Below are positions 44,301-59,300 of a stretch of 64,000 nucleotides of DNA, in pieces. The DNA is from Nannochloropsis oceanica (Eukaryota; Sar; Eustigmatophyceae; Eustigmatales; Monodopsidaceae). The DNA is taken from contig CP038112.1 in the NCBI GenBank assembly GCA_004519485.1, forward strand, positions 744,001 through 808,000. Reading direction: 5' to 3'. Both the position numbers and the translations under genes were made by a program. Every line of letters starts with the position of its first letter. Position 1 is the stretch's first letter. The notes under the pieces are model-generated. The model ran no database searches, had not been told where the DNA came from, and saw only the letters and a list, made by a program, of their open reading frames with translations.

Positions 44301-47300
44301 TCCGTCGGGCTACTGCTAGGCGACGCCGACGGAGACGCTGACGGACTGCTCGAGGGAGACGCTGACGGGCTGCTCGACGGAGACGACGACGGGCTCGCGG
44401 ATGGAGACGCAGAGGGCATCTCCGTCGGGCTACTGCTAGGCGACGCCGACGGAGAAGCAGACGGACTGCTCGACGGAGACGATGGCGGGCTCGGGGAGGA
44501 TGCTAGAGATGAGGATGCCGTTGGGGAGGCGGTTGGATCACTTGGGCAAATGCCGCCATTAAATACGTACGTGTCGATCCCCTGCGAAAAAGCAAAGATC
44601 TCGCACTTATTTGCACAGCCGCAACTCATGCCATCAAAAGAGAAAAACTTTGAAGAAGGGTCGCCTTCGTAGCATGTCTGCATGCATCCGAGGACGTCAT
44701 CCTAGAAAGAGAGAGGAGTTTGGAAGGAGGAGGTCTTATTACTTGAATTACCAACGGTTGCGTATGTGCGTTTTCCTTATGACTTCAACCTTCGGAACTT
44801 ACCGCACTCTTATCAAACTCAGTTTCCGTACAATAGGCGTCCCCTCTGCAAAGATCTGGTCCTTCTTGTATCTCGCTGGTACCCGACGACGGGCTCGCGG
44901 ATGGAGACGCAGAGGGCATCTCCGTCGGGCTACTGCTAGGCGACGCCGATGGAGAAGCAGACGGACTGCTCGAGGGAGACGCTGACGGGCTGCTCGACGG
45001 AGACGACGACGGGCTCGCGGATGGAGACGCAGAGGGCATCTCCGTCGGGCTACTGCTAGGCGACGCCGACGGAGACGCTGACGGACTGCTCGACGGAGAC
45101 GCTGACGGGCTGCTCGACGGAGACGACGACGGGCTCGCGGATGGAGACGCAGAGGGCATCTCCGTCGGGCTACTGCTAGGCGACGCCGACGGAGAAGCAG
45201 ACGGACTGCTCGACGGAGACGCTGACGGGCTGCTCGACGGAGACGACGACGGGCTCGCGGATGGAGACGCAGAGGGCATCTCCGTCGGGCTACTGCTAGG
45301 CGACGCCGACGGAGAAGCAGACGGACTGCTCGACGGAGACGCTGACGGGCTGCTCGACGGAGACGACGACGGGCTCGCGGATGGAGACGCAGACGGCATC
45401 TCCGTCGGGCTACTGCTAGGCGACGCCGACGGAGAAGCAGACGGACTGCTCGACGGAGACGCTGACGGGCTGCTCGACGGAGACGACGACGGGCTCGCGG
45501 ATGGAGACGCAGAGGGCATCTCCGTCGGGCTACTGCTAGGCGACGCCGACGGAGAAGCAGACGGACTGCTCGACGGAGACGCTGACGGGCTGCTCGACGG
45601 AGACGACGACGGGCTCGCGGATGGAGACGCAGACGGCATCTCCGTCGGGCTACTGCTAGGCGACGCCGACGGAGAAGCAGACGGACTGCTCGACGGAGAC
45701 GCTGACGGGCTGCTCGACGGAGACGACGACGGGCTCGCGGATGGAGACGCAGACGGCATCTCCGTCGGGCTACTGCTAGGCGACGCCGACGGAGAAGCAG
45801 ACGGACTGCTCGACGGAGACGCTGACGGGCTGCTCGACGGAGACGACGACGGGCTCGCGGATGGAGACGCAGAGGGCATCTCCGTCGGGCTACTGCTAGG
45901 CGACGCCGACGGAGAAGCAGACGGACTGCTCGAGGGAGACGCTGACGGGCTGCTCGACGGAGACGACGACGGGCTCGCGGATGGAGACGCAGAGGGCATC
46001 TCCGTCGGGCTACTGCTAGGCGACGCCGACGGAGAAGCAGACGGACTGCTCGACGGAGACGCTGACGGGCTGCTCGACGGAGACGACGACGGGCTCGCGG
46101 ATGGAGACGACGACGGGCTCGCGGATGGAGACGCAGAGGGCATCTCCGTCGGGCTACTGCTAGGCGACGCCGACGGAGACGCTGACGGACTGCTCGACGG
46201 AGACGCTGACGGGCTGCTCGACGGAGACGACGACGGGCTCGCGGATGGAGACGCAGAGGGCATCTCCGTCGGGCTACTGCTAGGCGACGCCGACGGAGAA
46301 GCAGACGGACTGCTCGACGGAGACGACGGCGGGCTCGGGGAGGATGCTAGAGATGAGGATGCCGTTGGGGAGGCGGTTGGATCACTTGGGCAAATGCCGC
46401 CATTAAATACGTACGTGTCGATCCCCTGCGAAAAAGCAAAGATCTCGCACTTATTTGCACAGCCGCAACTCATGCCATCAAAAGAGAAAAACTTTGAAGA
46501 AGGGTCGCCTTCGTAGCATGTCTGCATGCATCCGAGGACGTCATCCTAGAAAGAGAGAGGAGTTTGGAAGGAGGAGGTCTTATTACTTGAATTACCAACG
46601 GTTGCGTATGTGCGTTTTCCTTATGACTTCAACCTTCGGAACTTACCGCACTCTTATCAAACTCAGTTTCCGTACAATAGGCGTCCCCTCTGCAAAATTC
46701 TGGTCCTTCTTGTATCTCGCTGGTACCCGACGACGGGCTCGCGGATGGAGACGCAGAGGGCATCTCCGTCGGGCTACTGCTAGGCGACGCCGACGGAGAA
46801 GCAGACGGACTGCTCGAGGGAGACGCTGACGGGCTGCTCGACGGAGACGACGACGGGCTCGCGGATGGAGACGCAGACGGCATCTCCGTCGGGCTACTGC
46901 TAGGCGACGCCGACGGAGAAGCAGACGGACTGCTCGACGGAGACGCTGACGGGCTGCTCGACGGAGACGACGACGGGCTCGCGGATGGAGACGCAGAGGG
47001 CATCTCCGTCGGGCTACTGCTAGGCGACGCCGACGGAGAAGCAGACGGACTGCTCGACGGAGACGCTGACGGGCTGCTCGACGGAGACGACGACGGGCTC
47101 GCGGATGGAGACGCAGACGGCATCTCCGTCGGGCTACTGCTAGGCGACGCCGACGGAGAAGCAGACGGACTGCTCGACGGAGACGCTGACGGGCTGCTCG
47201 ACGGAGACGACGACGGGCTCGCGGATGGAGACGCAGAGGGCATCTCCGTCGGGCTACTGCTAGGCGACGCCGACGGAGAAGCAGACGGACTGCTCGACGG

Positions 47301-50300
47301 AGACGCTGACGGGCTGCTCGACGGAGACGACGACGGGCTCGCGGATGGAGACGCAGACGGCATCTCCGTCGGGCTACTGCTAGGCGACGCCGACGGAGAA
47401 GCAGACGGACTGCTCGACGGAGACGCTGACGGGCTGCTCGACGGAGACGACGACGGGCTCGCGGATGGAGACGCAGAGGGCATCTCCGTCGGGCTACTGC
47501 TAGGCGACGCCGACGGAGAAGCAGACGGACTGCTCGACGGAGACGCTGACGGGCTGCTCGACGGAGACGACGACGGGCTCGCGGATGGAGACGCAGAGGG
47601 CATCTCCGTCGGGCTACTGCTAGGCGACGCCGACGGAGAAGCAGACGGACTGCTCGACGGAGACGATGGCGGGCTCGGGGAGGCTGCTAGAGATGAGGAT
47701 GCCGTTGGGGAGGCGGTTGGATCACTTGGGCAAATGCCGCCATTAAATACGTACGTGTCGATCCCCTGCGAAAAAGCAAAGATCTCGCACTTATTTGCAC
47801 AGCCGCAACTCATGCCATCAAAAGAGAAAAACTTTGAAGAAGGGTCGCCTTCGTAGCATGTCTGCATGCATCCGAGGACGTCATCCTAGAAAGAGAGAGG
47901 AGTTTGGAAGGAGGAGGTCTTATTACTTGAATTACCAACGGTTGCGTATGTGCGTTTTCCTTATGACTTCAACCTTCGGAACTTACCGCACTCTTATCAA
48001 ACTCAGTTTCCGTACAATAGGCGTCCCCTCTGCAAAGATCTGGTCCTTCTTGTATCTCGCTGGTACCCGACGACGGGCTCGCGGATGGAGACGCAGAGGG
48101 CATCTCCGTCGGGCTACTGCTAGGCGACGCCGATGCAGAAGCAGACGGACTGCTCGAGGGAGACGCTGACGGGCTGCTCGACGGAGACGACGACGGGCTC
48201 GCGGATGGAGACGCAGACGGCATCTCCGTCGGGCTACTGCTAGGCGACGCCGACGGAGAAGCAGACGGACTGCTCGAGGGAGACGCTGACGGGCTGCTCG
48301 ACGGAGACGACGACGGGCTCGCGGATGGAGACGCAGACGGCATCTCCGTCGGGCTACTGCTAGGCGACGCCGACGGAGAAGCAGACGGACTGCTCGACGG
48401 AGACGCTGACGGGCTGCTCGACGGAGACGACGACGGGCTCGCGGATGGAGACGCAGACGGCATCTCCGTCGGGCTACTGCTAGGCGACGCCGACGGAGAA
48501 GCAGACGGACTGCTCGACGGAGACGCTGACGGGCTGCTCGACGGAGACGACGACGGGCTCGCGGATGGAGACGCAGAGGGCATCTCCGTCGGGCTACTGC
48601 TAGGCGACGCCGACGGAGAAGCAGACGGACTGCTCGACGGAGACGCTGACGGGCTGCTCGACGGAGACGACGACGGGCTCGCGGATGGAGACGCAGAGGG
48701 CATCTCCGTCGGGCTACTGCTAGGCGACGCCGACGGAGAAGCAGACGGACTGCTCGACGGAGACGCTGACGGGCTGCTCGACGGAGACGACGACGGGCTC
48801 GCGGATGGAGACGCAGACGGCATCTCCGTCGGGCTACTGCTAGGCGACGCCGACGGAGAAGCAGACGGACTGCTCGACGGAGACGCTGACGGGCTGCTCG
48901 ACGGAGACGACGACGGGCTCGCGGATGGAGACGCAGAGGGCATCTCCGTCGGGCTACTGCTAGGCGACGCCGACGGAGAAGCAGACGGACTGCTCGAGGG
49001 AGACGCTGACGGGCTGCTCGACGGAGACGACGACGGGCTCGCGGATGGAGACGCAGAGGGCATCTCCGTCGGGCTACTGCTAGGCGACGCCGACGGAGAA
49101 GCAGACGGACTGCTCGACGGAGACGCTGACGGGCTGCTCGACGGAGACGACGACGGGCTCGCGGATGGAGACGCAGAGGGCATCTCCGTCGGGCTACTGC
49201 TAGGCGACGCCGACGGAGAAGCAGACGGACTGCTCGACGGAGACGCTGACGGGCTGCTCGACGGAGACGACGACGGGCTCGCGGATGGAGACGCAGAGGG
49301 CATCTCCGTCGGGCTACTGCTAGGCGACGCCGACGGAGAAGCAGACGGACTGCTCGACGGAGACGCTGACGGGCTGCTCGACGGAGACGACGACGGGCTC
49401 GCGGATGGAGACGCAGAGGGCATCTCCGTCGGGCTACTGCTAGGCGACGCCGACGGAGAAGCAGACGGACTGCTCGACGGAGACGCTGACGGGCTGCTCG
49501 ACGGAGACGACGACGGGCTCGCGGATGGAGACGCAGAGGGCATCTCCGTCGGGCTACTGCTAGGCGACGCCGACGGAGAAGCAGACGGACTGCTCGACGG
49601 AGACGCTGACGGGCTGCTCGACGGAGACGACGACGGGCTCGCGGATGGAGACGCAGAGGGCATCTCCGTCGGGCTACTGCTAGGCGACGCCGACGGAGAA
49701 GCAGACGGACTGCTCGACGGAGACGCTGACGGGCTGCTCGACGGAGACGCTGACGGGCTCGCGGATGGAGACGCAGACGGCATCTCCGTCGGGCTACTGC
49801 TAGGCGACGCCGACGGAGAAGCAGACGGACTGCTCGAGGGAGACGCTGACGGGCTGCTCGACGGAGACGACGACGGGCTCGCGGATGGAGACGCAGAGGG
49901 CATCTCCGTCGGGCTACTGCTAGGCGACGCCGACGGAGAAGCAGACGGACTGCTCGAGGGAGACGCTGACGGGCTGCTCGACGGAGACGACGACGGGCTC
50001 GCGGATGGAGACGCAGACGGCATCTCCGTCGGGCTACTGCTAGGCGACGCCGACGGAGAAGCAGACGGACTGCTCGAGGGAGACGCTGACGGGCTGCTCG
50101 ACGGAGACGACGACGGGCTCGCGGATGGAGACGCAGACGGCATCTCCGTCGGGCTACTGCTAGGCGACGCCGACGGAGAAGCAGACGGACTGCTCGACGG
50201 AGACGCTGACGGGCTGCTCGACGGAGACGACGACGGGCTCGCGGATGGAGACGCAGAGGGCATCTCCGTCGGGCTACTGCTAGGCGACGCCGACGGAGAA

Positions 50301-53300
50301 GCAGACGGACTGCTCGACGGAGACGCTGACGGGCTGCTCGACGGAGACGACGACGGGCTCGCGGATGGAGACGCAGACGGCATCTCCGTCGGGCTACTGC
50401 TAGGCGACGCCGACGGAGAAGCAGACGGACTGCTCGAGGGAGACGCTGACGGGCTGCTCGACGGAGACGACGACGGGCTCGCGGATGGAGACGCAGAGGG
50501 CATCTCCGTCGGGCTACTGCTAGGCGACGCCGACGGAGAAGCAGACGGACTGCTCGACGGAGACGCTGACGGGCTGCTCGACGGAGACGACGACGGGCTC
50601 GCGGATGGAGACGCAGACGGCATCTCCGTCGGGCTACTGCTAGGCGACGCCGACGGAGAAGCAGACGGACTGCTCGACGGAGACGCTGACGGGCTGCTCG
50701 ACGGAGACGACGACGGGCTCGCGGATGGAGACGCAGAGGGCATCTCCGTCGGGCTACTGCTAGGCGACGCCGACGGAGAAGCAGACGGACTGCTCGAGGG
50801 AGACGCTGACGGGCTGCTCGACGGAGACGACGACGGGCTCGCGGATGGAGACGCAGACGGCATCTCCGTCGGGCTACTGCTAGGCGACGCCGACGGAGAA
50901 GCAGACGGACTGCTCGACGGAGACGCTGACGGGCTGCTCGACGGAGACGACGACGGGCTCGCGGATGGAGACGCAGACGGCATCTCCGTCGGGCTACTGC
51001 TAGGCGACGCCGACGGAGAAGCAGACGGACTGCTCGACGGAGACGCTGACGGGCTGCTCGACGGAGACGACGACGGGCTCGCGGATGGAGACGCAGACGG
51101 CATCTCCGTCGGGCTACTGCTAGGCGACGCCGACGGAGAAGCAGACGGACTGCTCGACGGAGACGCTGACGGGCTGCTCGACGGAGACGACGACGGGCTC
51201 GCGGATGGAGACGCAGAGGGCATCTCCGTCGGGCTACTGCTAGGCGACGCCGACGGAGAAGCAGACGGACTGCTCGACGGAGACGCTGACGGGCTGCTCG
51301 ACGGAGACGACGACGGGCTCGCGGATGGAGACGCAGACGGCATCTCCGTCGGGCTACTGCTAGGCGACGCCGACGGAGAAGCAGACGGACTGCTCGAGGG
51401 AGACGCTGACGGGCTGCTCGACGGAGACGACGACGGGCTCGCGGATGGAGACGCAGAGGGCATCTCCGTCGGGCTACTGCTAGGCGACGCCGACGGAGAA
51501 GCAGACGGACTGCTCGACGGAGACGCTGACGGGCTGCTCGACGGAGACGACGACGGGCTCGCGGATGGAGACGCAGAGGGCATCTCCGTCGGGCTACTGC
51601 TAGGCGACGCCGACGGAGAAGCAGACGGACTGCTCGACGGAGACGCTGACGGGCTGCTCGACGGAGACGACGACGGGCTCGCGGATGGAGACGCAGACGG
51701 CATCTCCGTCGGGCTACTGCTAGGCGACGCCGACGGAGAAGCAGACGGACTGCTCGACGGAGACGCTGACGGGCTGCTCGACGGAGACGACGACGGGCTC
51801 GCGGATGGAGACGCAGAGGGCATCTCCGTCGGGCTACTGCTAGGCGACGCCGACGGAGAAGCAGACGGACTGCTCGACGGAGACGCTGACGGGCTGCTCG
51901 ACGGAGACGACGACGGGCTCGCGGATGGAGACGCAGACGGCATCTCCGTCGGGCTACTGCTAGGCGACGCCGACGGAGAAGCAGACGGACTGCTCGAGGG
52001 AGACGCTGACGGGCTGCTCGACGGAGACGACGACGGGCTCGCGGATGGAGACGCAGAGGGCATCTCCGTCGGGCTACTGCTAGGCGACGCCGACGGAGAA
52101 GCAGACGGACTGCTCGACGGAGACGCTGACGGGCTGCTCGACGGAGACGACGACGGGCTCGCGGATGGAGACGCAGACGGCATCTCCGTCGGGCTACTGC
52201 TAGGCGACGCCGACGGAGAAGCAGACGGACTGCTCGACGGAGACGCTGACGGGCTGCTCGACGGAGACGACGACGGGCTCGCGGATGGAGACGCAGAGGG
52301 CATCTCCGTCGGGCTACTGCTAGGCGACGCCGACGGAGAAGCAGACGGACTGCTCGACGGAGACGCTGACGGGCTGCTCGACGGAGACGACGACGGGCTC
52401 GCGGATGGAGACGCAGACGGCATCTCCGTCGGGCTACTGCTAGGCGACGCCGACGGAGAAGCAGACGGACTGCTCGAGGGAGACGCTGACGGGCTGCTCG
52501 ACGGAGACGACGACGGGCTCGCGGATGGAGACGCAGAGGGCATCTCCGTCGGGCTACTGCTAGGCGACGCCGACGGAGAAGCAGACGGACTGCTCGACGG
52601 AGACGCTGACGGGCTGCTCGACGGAGACGACGACGGGCTCGCGGATGGAGACGCAGACGGCATCTCCGTCGGGCTACTGCTAGGCGACGCCGACGGAGAA
52701 GCAGACGGACTGCTCGACGGAGACGCTGACGGGCTGCTCGACGGAGACGACGACGGGCTCGCGGATGGAGACGCAGACGGCATCTCCGTCGGGCTACTGC
52801 TAGGCGACGCCGACGGAGAAGCAGACGGACTGCTCGACGGAGACGCTGACGGGCTGCTCGACGGAGACGACGACGGGCTCGCGGATGGAGACGCAGAGGG
52901 CATCTCCGTCGGGCTACTGCTAGGCGACGCCGACGGAGAAGCAGACGGACTGCTCGACGGAGACGCTGACGGGCTGCTCGACGGAGACGACGACGGGCTC
53001 GCGGATGGAGACGCAGACGGCATCTCCGTCGGGCTACTGCTAGGCGACGCCGACGGAGAAGCAGACGGACTGCTCGACGGAGACGCTGACGGGCTGCTCG
53101 ACGGAGACGACGACGGGCTCGCGGATGGAGACGCAGACGGCATCTCCGTCGGGCTACTGCTAGGCGACGCCGACGGAGAAGCAGACGGACTGCTCGACGG
53201 AGACGCTGACGGGCTGCTCGACGGAGACGACGACGGGCTCGCGGATGGAGACGCAGACGGCATCTCCGTCGGGCTACTGCTAGGCGACGCCGACGGAGAA

Positions 53301-56300
53301 GCAGACGGACTGCTCGACGGAGACGCTGACGGGCTGCTCGACGGAGACGACGACGGGCTCGCGGATGGAGACGCAGACGGCATCTCCGTCGGGCTACTGC
53401 TAGGCGACGCCGACGGAGAAGCAGACGGACTGCTCGACGGAGACGCTGACGGGCTGCTCGACGGAGACGACGACGGGCTCGCGGATGGAGACGCAGAGGG
53501 CATCTCCGTCGGGCTACTGCTAGGCGACGCCGACGGAGAAGCAGACGGACTGCTCGACGGAGACGCTGACGGGCTGCTCGACGGAGACGACGACGGGCTC
53601 GCGGATGGAGACGCAGACGGCATCTCCGTCGGGCTACTGCTAGGCGACGCCGACGGAGAAGCAGACGGACTGCTCGAGGGAGACGCTGACGGGCTGCTCG
53701 ACGGAGACGACGACGGGCTCGCGGATGGAGACGCAGAGGGCATCTCCGTCGGGCTACTGCTAGGCGACGCCGACGGAGAAGCAGACGGACTGCTCGACGG
53801 AGACGCTGACGGGCTGCTCGACGGAGACGACGACGGGCTCGCGGATGGAGACGCAGACGGCATCTCCGTCGGGCTACTGCTAGGCGACGCCGACGGAGAA
53901 GCAGACGGACTGCTCGACGGAGACGCTGACGGGCTGCTCGACGGAGACGACGACGGGCTCGCGGATGGAGACGCAGACGGCATCTCCGTCGGGCTACTGC
54001 CAGGCGACGCCGACGGAGAAGCAGACGGACTGCTCGACGGAGACGCTGACGGGCTGCTCGACGGAGACGACGACGGGCTCGCGGATGGAGACGCAGAGGG
54101 CATCTCCGTCGGGCTACTGCTAGGCGACGCCGACGGAGAAGCAGACGGACTGCTCGACGGAGACGCTGACGGGCTGCTCGACGGAGACGACGACGGGCTC
54201 GCGGATGGAGACGCAGAGGGCATCTCCGTCGGGCTACTGCTAGGCGACGCCGACGGAGAAGCAGACGGACTGCTCGAGGGAGACGCTGACGGGCTGCTCG
54301 ACGGAGACGACGACGGGCTCGCGGATGGAGACGCAGAGGGCATCTCCGTCGGGCTACTGCTAGGCGACGCCGACGGAGAAGCAGACGGACTGCTCGAGGG
54401 AGACGCTGACGGGCTGCTCGACGGAGACGACGACGGGCTCGCGGATGGAGACGCAGACGGCATCTCCGTCGGGCTACTGCTAGGCGACGCCGACGGAGAA
54501 GCAGACGGACTGCTCGACGGAGACGCTGACGGGCTGCTCGACGGAGACGACGACGGGCTCGCGGATGGAGACGCAGAGGGCATCTCCGTCGGGCTACTGC
54601 TAGGCGACGCCGACGGAGAAGCAGACGGACTGCTCGACGGAGACGCTGACGGGCTGCTCGACGGAGACGACGACGGGCTCGCGGATGGAGACGCAGACGG
54701 CATCTCCGTCGGGCTACTGCTAGGCGACGCCGACGGAGAAGCAGACGGACTGCTCGACGGAGACGCTGACGGGCTGCTCGACGGAGACGACGACGGGCTC
54801 GCGGATGGAGACGCAGACGGCATCTCCGTCGGGCTACTGCTAGGCGACGCCGACGGAGAAGCAGACGGACTGCTCGACGGAGACGCTGACGGGCTGCTCG
54901 ACGGAGACGACGACGGGCTCGCGGATGGAGACGCAGACGGCATCTCCGTCGGGCTACTGCTAGGCGACGCCGACGGAGAAGCAGACGGACTGCTCGAGGG
55001 AGACGCTGACGGGCTGCTCGACGGAGACGACGACGGGCTCGCGGATGGAGACGCAGACGGCATCTCCGTCGGGCTACTGCTAGGCGACGCCGACGGAGAA
55101 GCAGACGGACTGCTCGACGGAGACGCTGACGGGCTGCTCGACGGAGACGACGACGGGCTCGCGGATGGAGACGCAGACGGCATCTCCGTCGGGCTACTGC
55201 TAGGCGACGCCGACGGAGAAGCAGACGGACTGCTCGACGGAGACGCTGACGGGCTGCTCGACGGAGACGACGACGGGCTCGCGGATGGAGACGCAGAGGG
55301 CATCTCCGTCGGGCTACTGCTAGGCGACGCCGACGGAGAAGCAGACGGACTGCTCGACGGAGACGCTGACGGGCTGCTCGACGGAGACGACGACGGGCTC
55401 GCGGATGGAGACGCAGACGGCATCTCCGTCGGGCTACTGCTAGGCGACGCCGACGGAGAAGCAGACGGACTGCTCGACGGAGACGCTGACGGGCTGCTCG
55501 ACGGAGACGACGACGGGCTCGCGGATGGAGACGCAGAGGGCATCTCCGTCGGGCTACTGCTAGGCGACGCCGACGGAGAAGCAGACGGACTGCTCGAGGG
55601 AGACGCTGACGGGCTGCTCGACGGAGACGACGACGGGCTCGCGGATGGAGACGCAGACGGCATCTCCGTCGGGCTACTGCTAGGCGACGCCGACGGAGAA
55701 GCAGACGGACTGCTCGACGGAGACGCTGACGGGCTGCTCGACGGAGACGACGACGGGCTCGCGGATGGAGACGCAGACGGCATCTCCGTCGGGCTACTGC
55801 TAGGCGACGCCGACGGAGAAGCAGACGGACTGCTCGAGGGAGACGCTGACGGGCTGCTCGACGGAGACGACGACGGGCTCGCGGATGGAGACGCAGACGG
55901 CATCTCCGTCGGGCTACTGCTAGGCGACGCCGACGGAGAAGCAGACGGACTGCTCGACGGAGACGCTGACGGGCTGCTCGACGGAGACGACGACGGGCTC
56001 GCGGATGGAGACGCAGAGGGCATCTCCGTCGGGCTACTGCTAGGCGACGCCGACGGAGAAGCAGACGGACTGCTCGACGGAGACGCTGACGGGCTGCTCG
56101 ACGGAGACGACGACGGGCTCGCGGATGGAGACGCAGACGGCATCTCCGTCGGGCTACTGCTAGGCGACGCCGACGGAGAAGCAGACGGACTGCTCGAGGG
56201 AGACGCTGACGGGCTGCTCGACGGAGACGACGACGGGCTCGCGGATGGAGACGCAGACGGCATCTCCGTCGGGCTACTGCTAGGCGACGCCGACGGAGAA

Positions 56301-59300
56301 GCAGACGGACTGCTCGACGGAGACGCTGACGGGCTGCTCGACGGAGACGACGACGGGCTCGCGGATGGAGACGCAGACGGCATCTCCGTCGGGCTACTGC
56401 TAGGCGACGCCGACGGAGAAGCAGACGGACTGCTCGACGGAGACGCTGACGGGCTGCTCGACGGAGACGACGACGGGCTCGCGGATGGAGACGCAGAGGG
56501 CATCTCCGTCGGGCTACTGCTAGGCGACGCCGACGGAGAAGCAGACGGACTGCTCGACGGAGACGCTGACGGGCTGCTCGACGGAGACGACGACGGGCTC
56601 GCGGATGGAGACGCAGACGGCATCTCCGTCGGGCTACTGCTAGGCGACGCCGACGGAGAAGCAGACGGACTGCTCGACGGAGACGCTGACGGGCTGCTCG
56701 ACGGAGACGACGACGGGCTCGCGGATGGAGACGCAGAGGGCATCTCCGTCGGGCTACTGCTAGGCGACGCCGACGGAGAAGCAGACGGACTGCTCGACGG
56801 AGACGCTGACGGGCTGCTCGACGGAGACGACGACGGGCTCGCGGATGGAGACGCAGACGGCATCTCCGTCGGGCTACTGCTAGGCGACGCCGACGGAGAA
56901 GCAGACGGACTGCTCGAGGGAGACGCTGACGGGCTGCTCGACGGAGACGACGACGGGCTCGCGGATGGAGACGCAGAGGGCATCTCCGTCGGGCTACTGC
57001 TAGGCGACGCCGACGGAGAAGCAGACGGACTGCTCGAGGGAGACGCTGACGGGCTGCTCGACGGAGACGACGACGGGCTCGCGGATGGAGACGCAGACGG
57101 CATCTCCGTCGGGCTACTGCTAGGCGACGCCGACGGAGAAGCAGACGGACTGCTCGACGGAGACGCTGACGGGCTGCTCGACGGAGACGACGACGGGCTC
57201 GCGGATGGAGACGCAGACGGCATCTCCGTCGGGCTACTGCTAGGCGACGCCGACGGAGAAGCAGACGGACTGCTCGACGGAGACGCTGACGGGCTGCTCG
57301 ACGGAGACGACGACGGGCTCGCGGATGGAGACGCAGAGGGCATCTCCGTCGGGCTACTGCTAGGCGACGCCGACGGAGAAGCAGACGGACTGCTCGAGGG
57401 AGACGCTGACGGGCTGCTCGACGGAGACGACGACGGGCTCGCGGATGGAGACGCAGACGGCATCTCCGTCGGGCTACTGCTAGGCGACGCCGACGGAGAA
57501 GCAGACGGACTGCTCGACGGAGACGCTGACGGGCTGCTCGACGGAGACGACGACGGGCTCGCGGATGGAGACGCAGAGGGCATCTCCGTCGGGCTACTGC
57601 CAGGCGACGCCGACGGAGAAGCAGACGGACTGCTCGACGGAGACGCTGACGGGCTGCTCGACGGAGACGACGACGGGCTCGCGGATGGAGACGCAGAGGG
57701 CATCTCCGTCGGGCTACTGCTAGGCGACGCCGACGGAGAAGCAGACGGACTGCTCGACGGAGACGCTGACGGGCTGCTCGACGGAGACGACGACGGGCTC
57801 GCGGATGGAGACGCAGACGGCATCTCCGTCGGGCTACTGCTAGGCGACGCCGACGGAGAAGCAGACGGACTGCTCGACGGAGACGCTGACGGGCTGCTCG
57901 ACGGAGACGACGACGGGCTCGCGGATGGAGACGCAGACGGCATCTCCGTCGGGCTACTGCTAGGCGACGCCGACGGAGAAGCAGACGGACTGCTCGAGGG
58001 AGACGCTGACGGGCTGCTCGACGGAGACGACGACGGGCTCGCGGATGGAGACGCAGAGGGCATCTCCGTCGGGCTACTGCTAGGCGACGCCGACGGAGAA
58101 GCAGACGGACTGCTCGACGGAGACGCTGACGGGCTGCTCGACGGAGACGACGACGGGCTCGCGGATGGAGACGCAGAGGGCATCTCCGTCGGGCTACTGC
58201 TAGGCGACGCCGACGGAGAAGCAGACGGACTGCTCGACGGAGACGCTGACGGGCTGCTCGACGGAGACGACGACGGGCTCGCGGATGGAGACGCAGAGGG
58301 CATCTCCGTCGGGCTACTGCTAGGCGACGCCGACGGAGAAGCAGACGGACTGCTCGACGGAGACGCTGACGGGCTGCTCGACGGAGACGACGACGGGCTC
58401 GCGGATGGAGACGCAGACGGCATCTCCGTCGGGCTACTGCTAGGCGACGCCGACGGAGAAGCAGACGGACTGCTCGAGGGAGACGCTGACGGGCTGCTCG
58501 ACGGAGACGACGACGGGCTCGCGGATGGAGACGCAGACGGCATCTCCGTCGGGCTACTGCTAGGCGACGCCGACGGAGAAGCAGACGGACTGCTCGAGGG
58601 AGACGCTGACGGGCTGCTCGACGGAGACGACGACGGGCTCGCGGATGGAGACGCAGAGGGCATCTCCGTCGGGCTACTGCTAGGCGACGCCGACGGAGAA
58701 GCAGACGGACTGCTCGACGGAGACGCTGACGGGCTGCTCGACGGAGACGACGACGGGCTCGCGGATGGAGACGCAGAGGGCATCTCCGTCGGGCTACTGC
58801 TAGGCGACGCCGACGGAGAAGCAGACGGACTGCTCGACGGAGACGCTGACGGGCTGCTCGACGGAGACGACGACGGGCTCGCGGATGGAGACGCAGAGGG
58901 CATCTCCGTCGGGCTACTGCTAGGCGACGCCGACGGAGAAGCAGACGGACTGCTCGACGGAGACGCTGACGGGCTGCTCGACGGAGACGACGACGGGCTC
59001 GCGGATGGAGACGCAGAGGGCATCTCCGTCGGGCTACTGCTAGGCGACGCCGACGGAGAAGCAGACGGACTGCTCGACGGAGACGCTGACGGGCTGCTCG
59101 ACGGAGACGACGACGGGCTCGCGGATGGAGACGCAGACGGCATCTCCGTCGGGCTACTGCTAGGCGACGCCGACGGAGAAGCAGACGGACTGCTCGACGG
59201 AGACGCTGACGGGCTGCTCGACGGAGACGACGACGGGCTCGCGGATGGAGACGCAGAGGGCATCTCCGTCGGGCTACTGCTAGGCGACGCCGACGGAGAA

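Noticed and set aside
38971-48169. Repeated 124-codon plus-strand frames opposite the giant gene's junctions
   Set aside because: They are antisense shadows copied along with the duplicated exon-intron-exon block; no independent coding signal.
54001-57610. A 3.6-kb duplication suggested by two identical Ser-to-Gly variants exactly 30 units apart
   Set aside because: The silent markers after the two sites do not match, so a simple block duplication is not supported; local conversion or recurrence is as likely.
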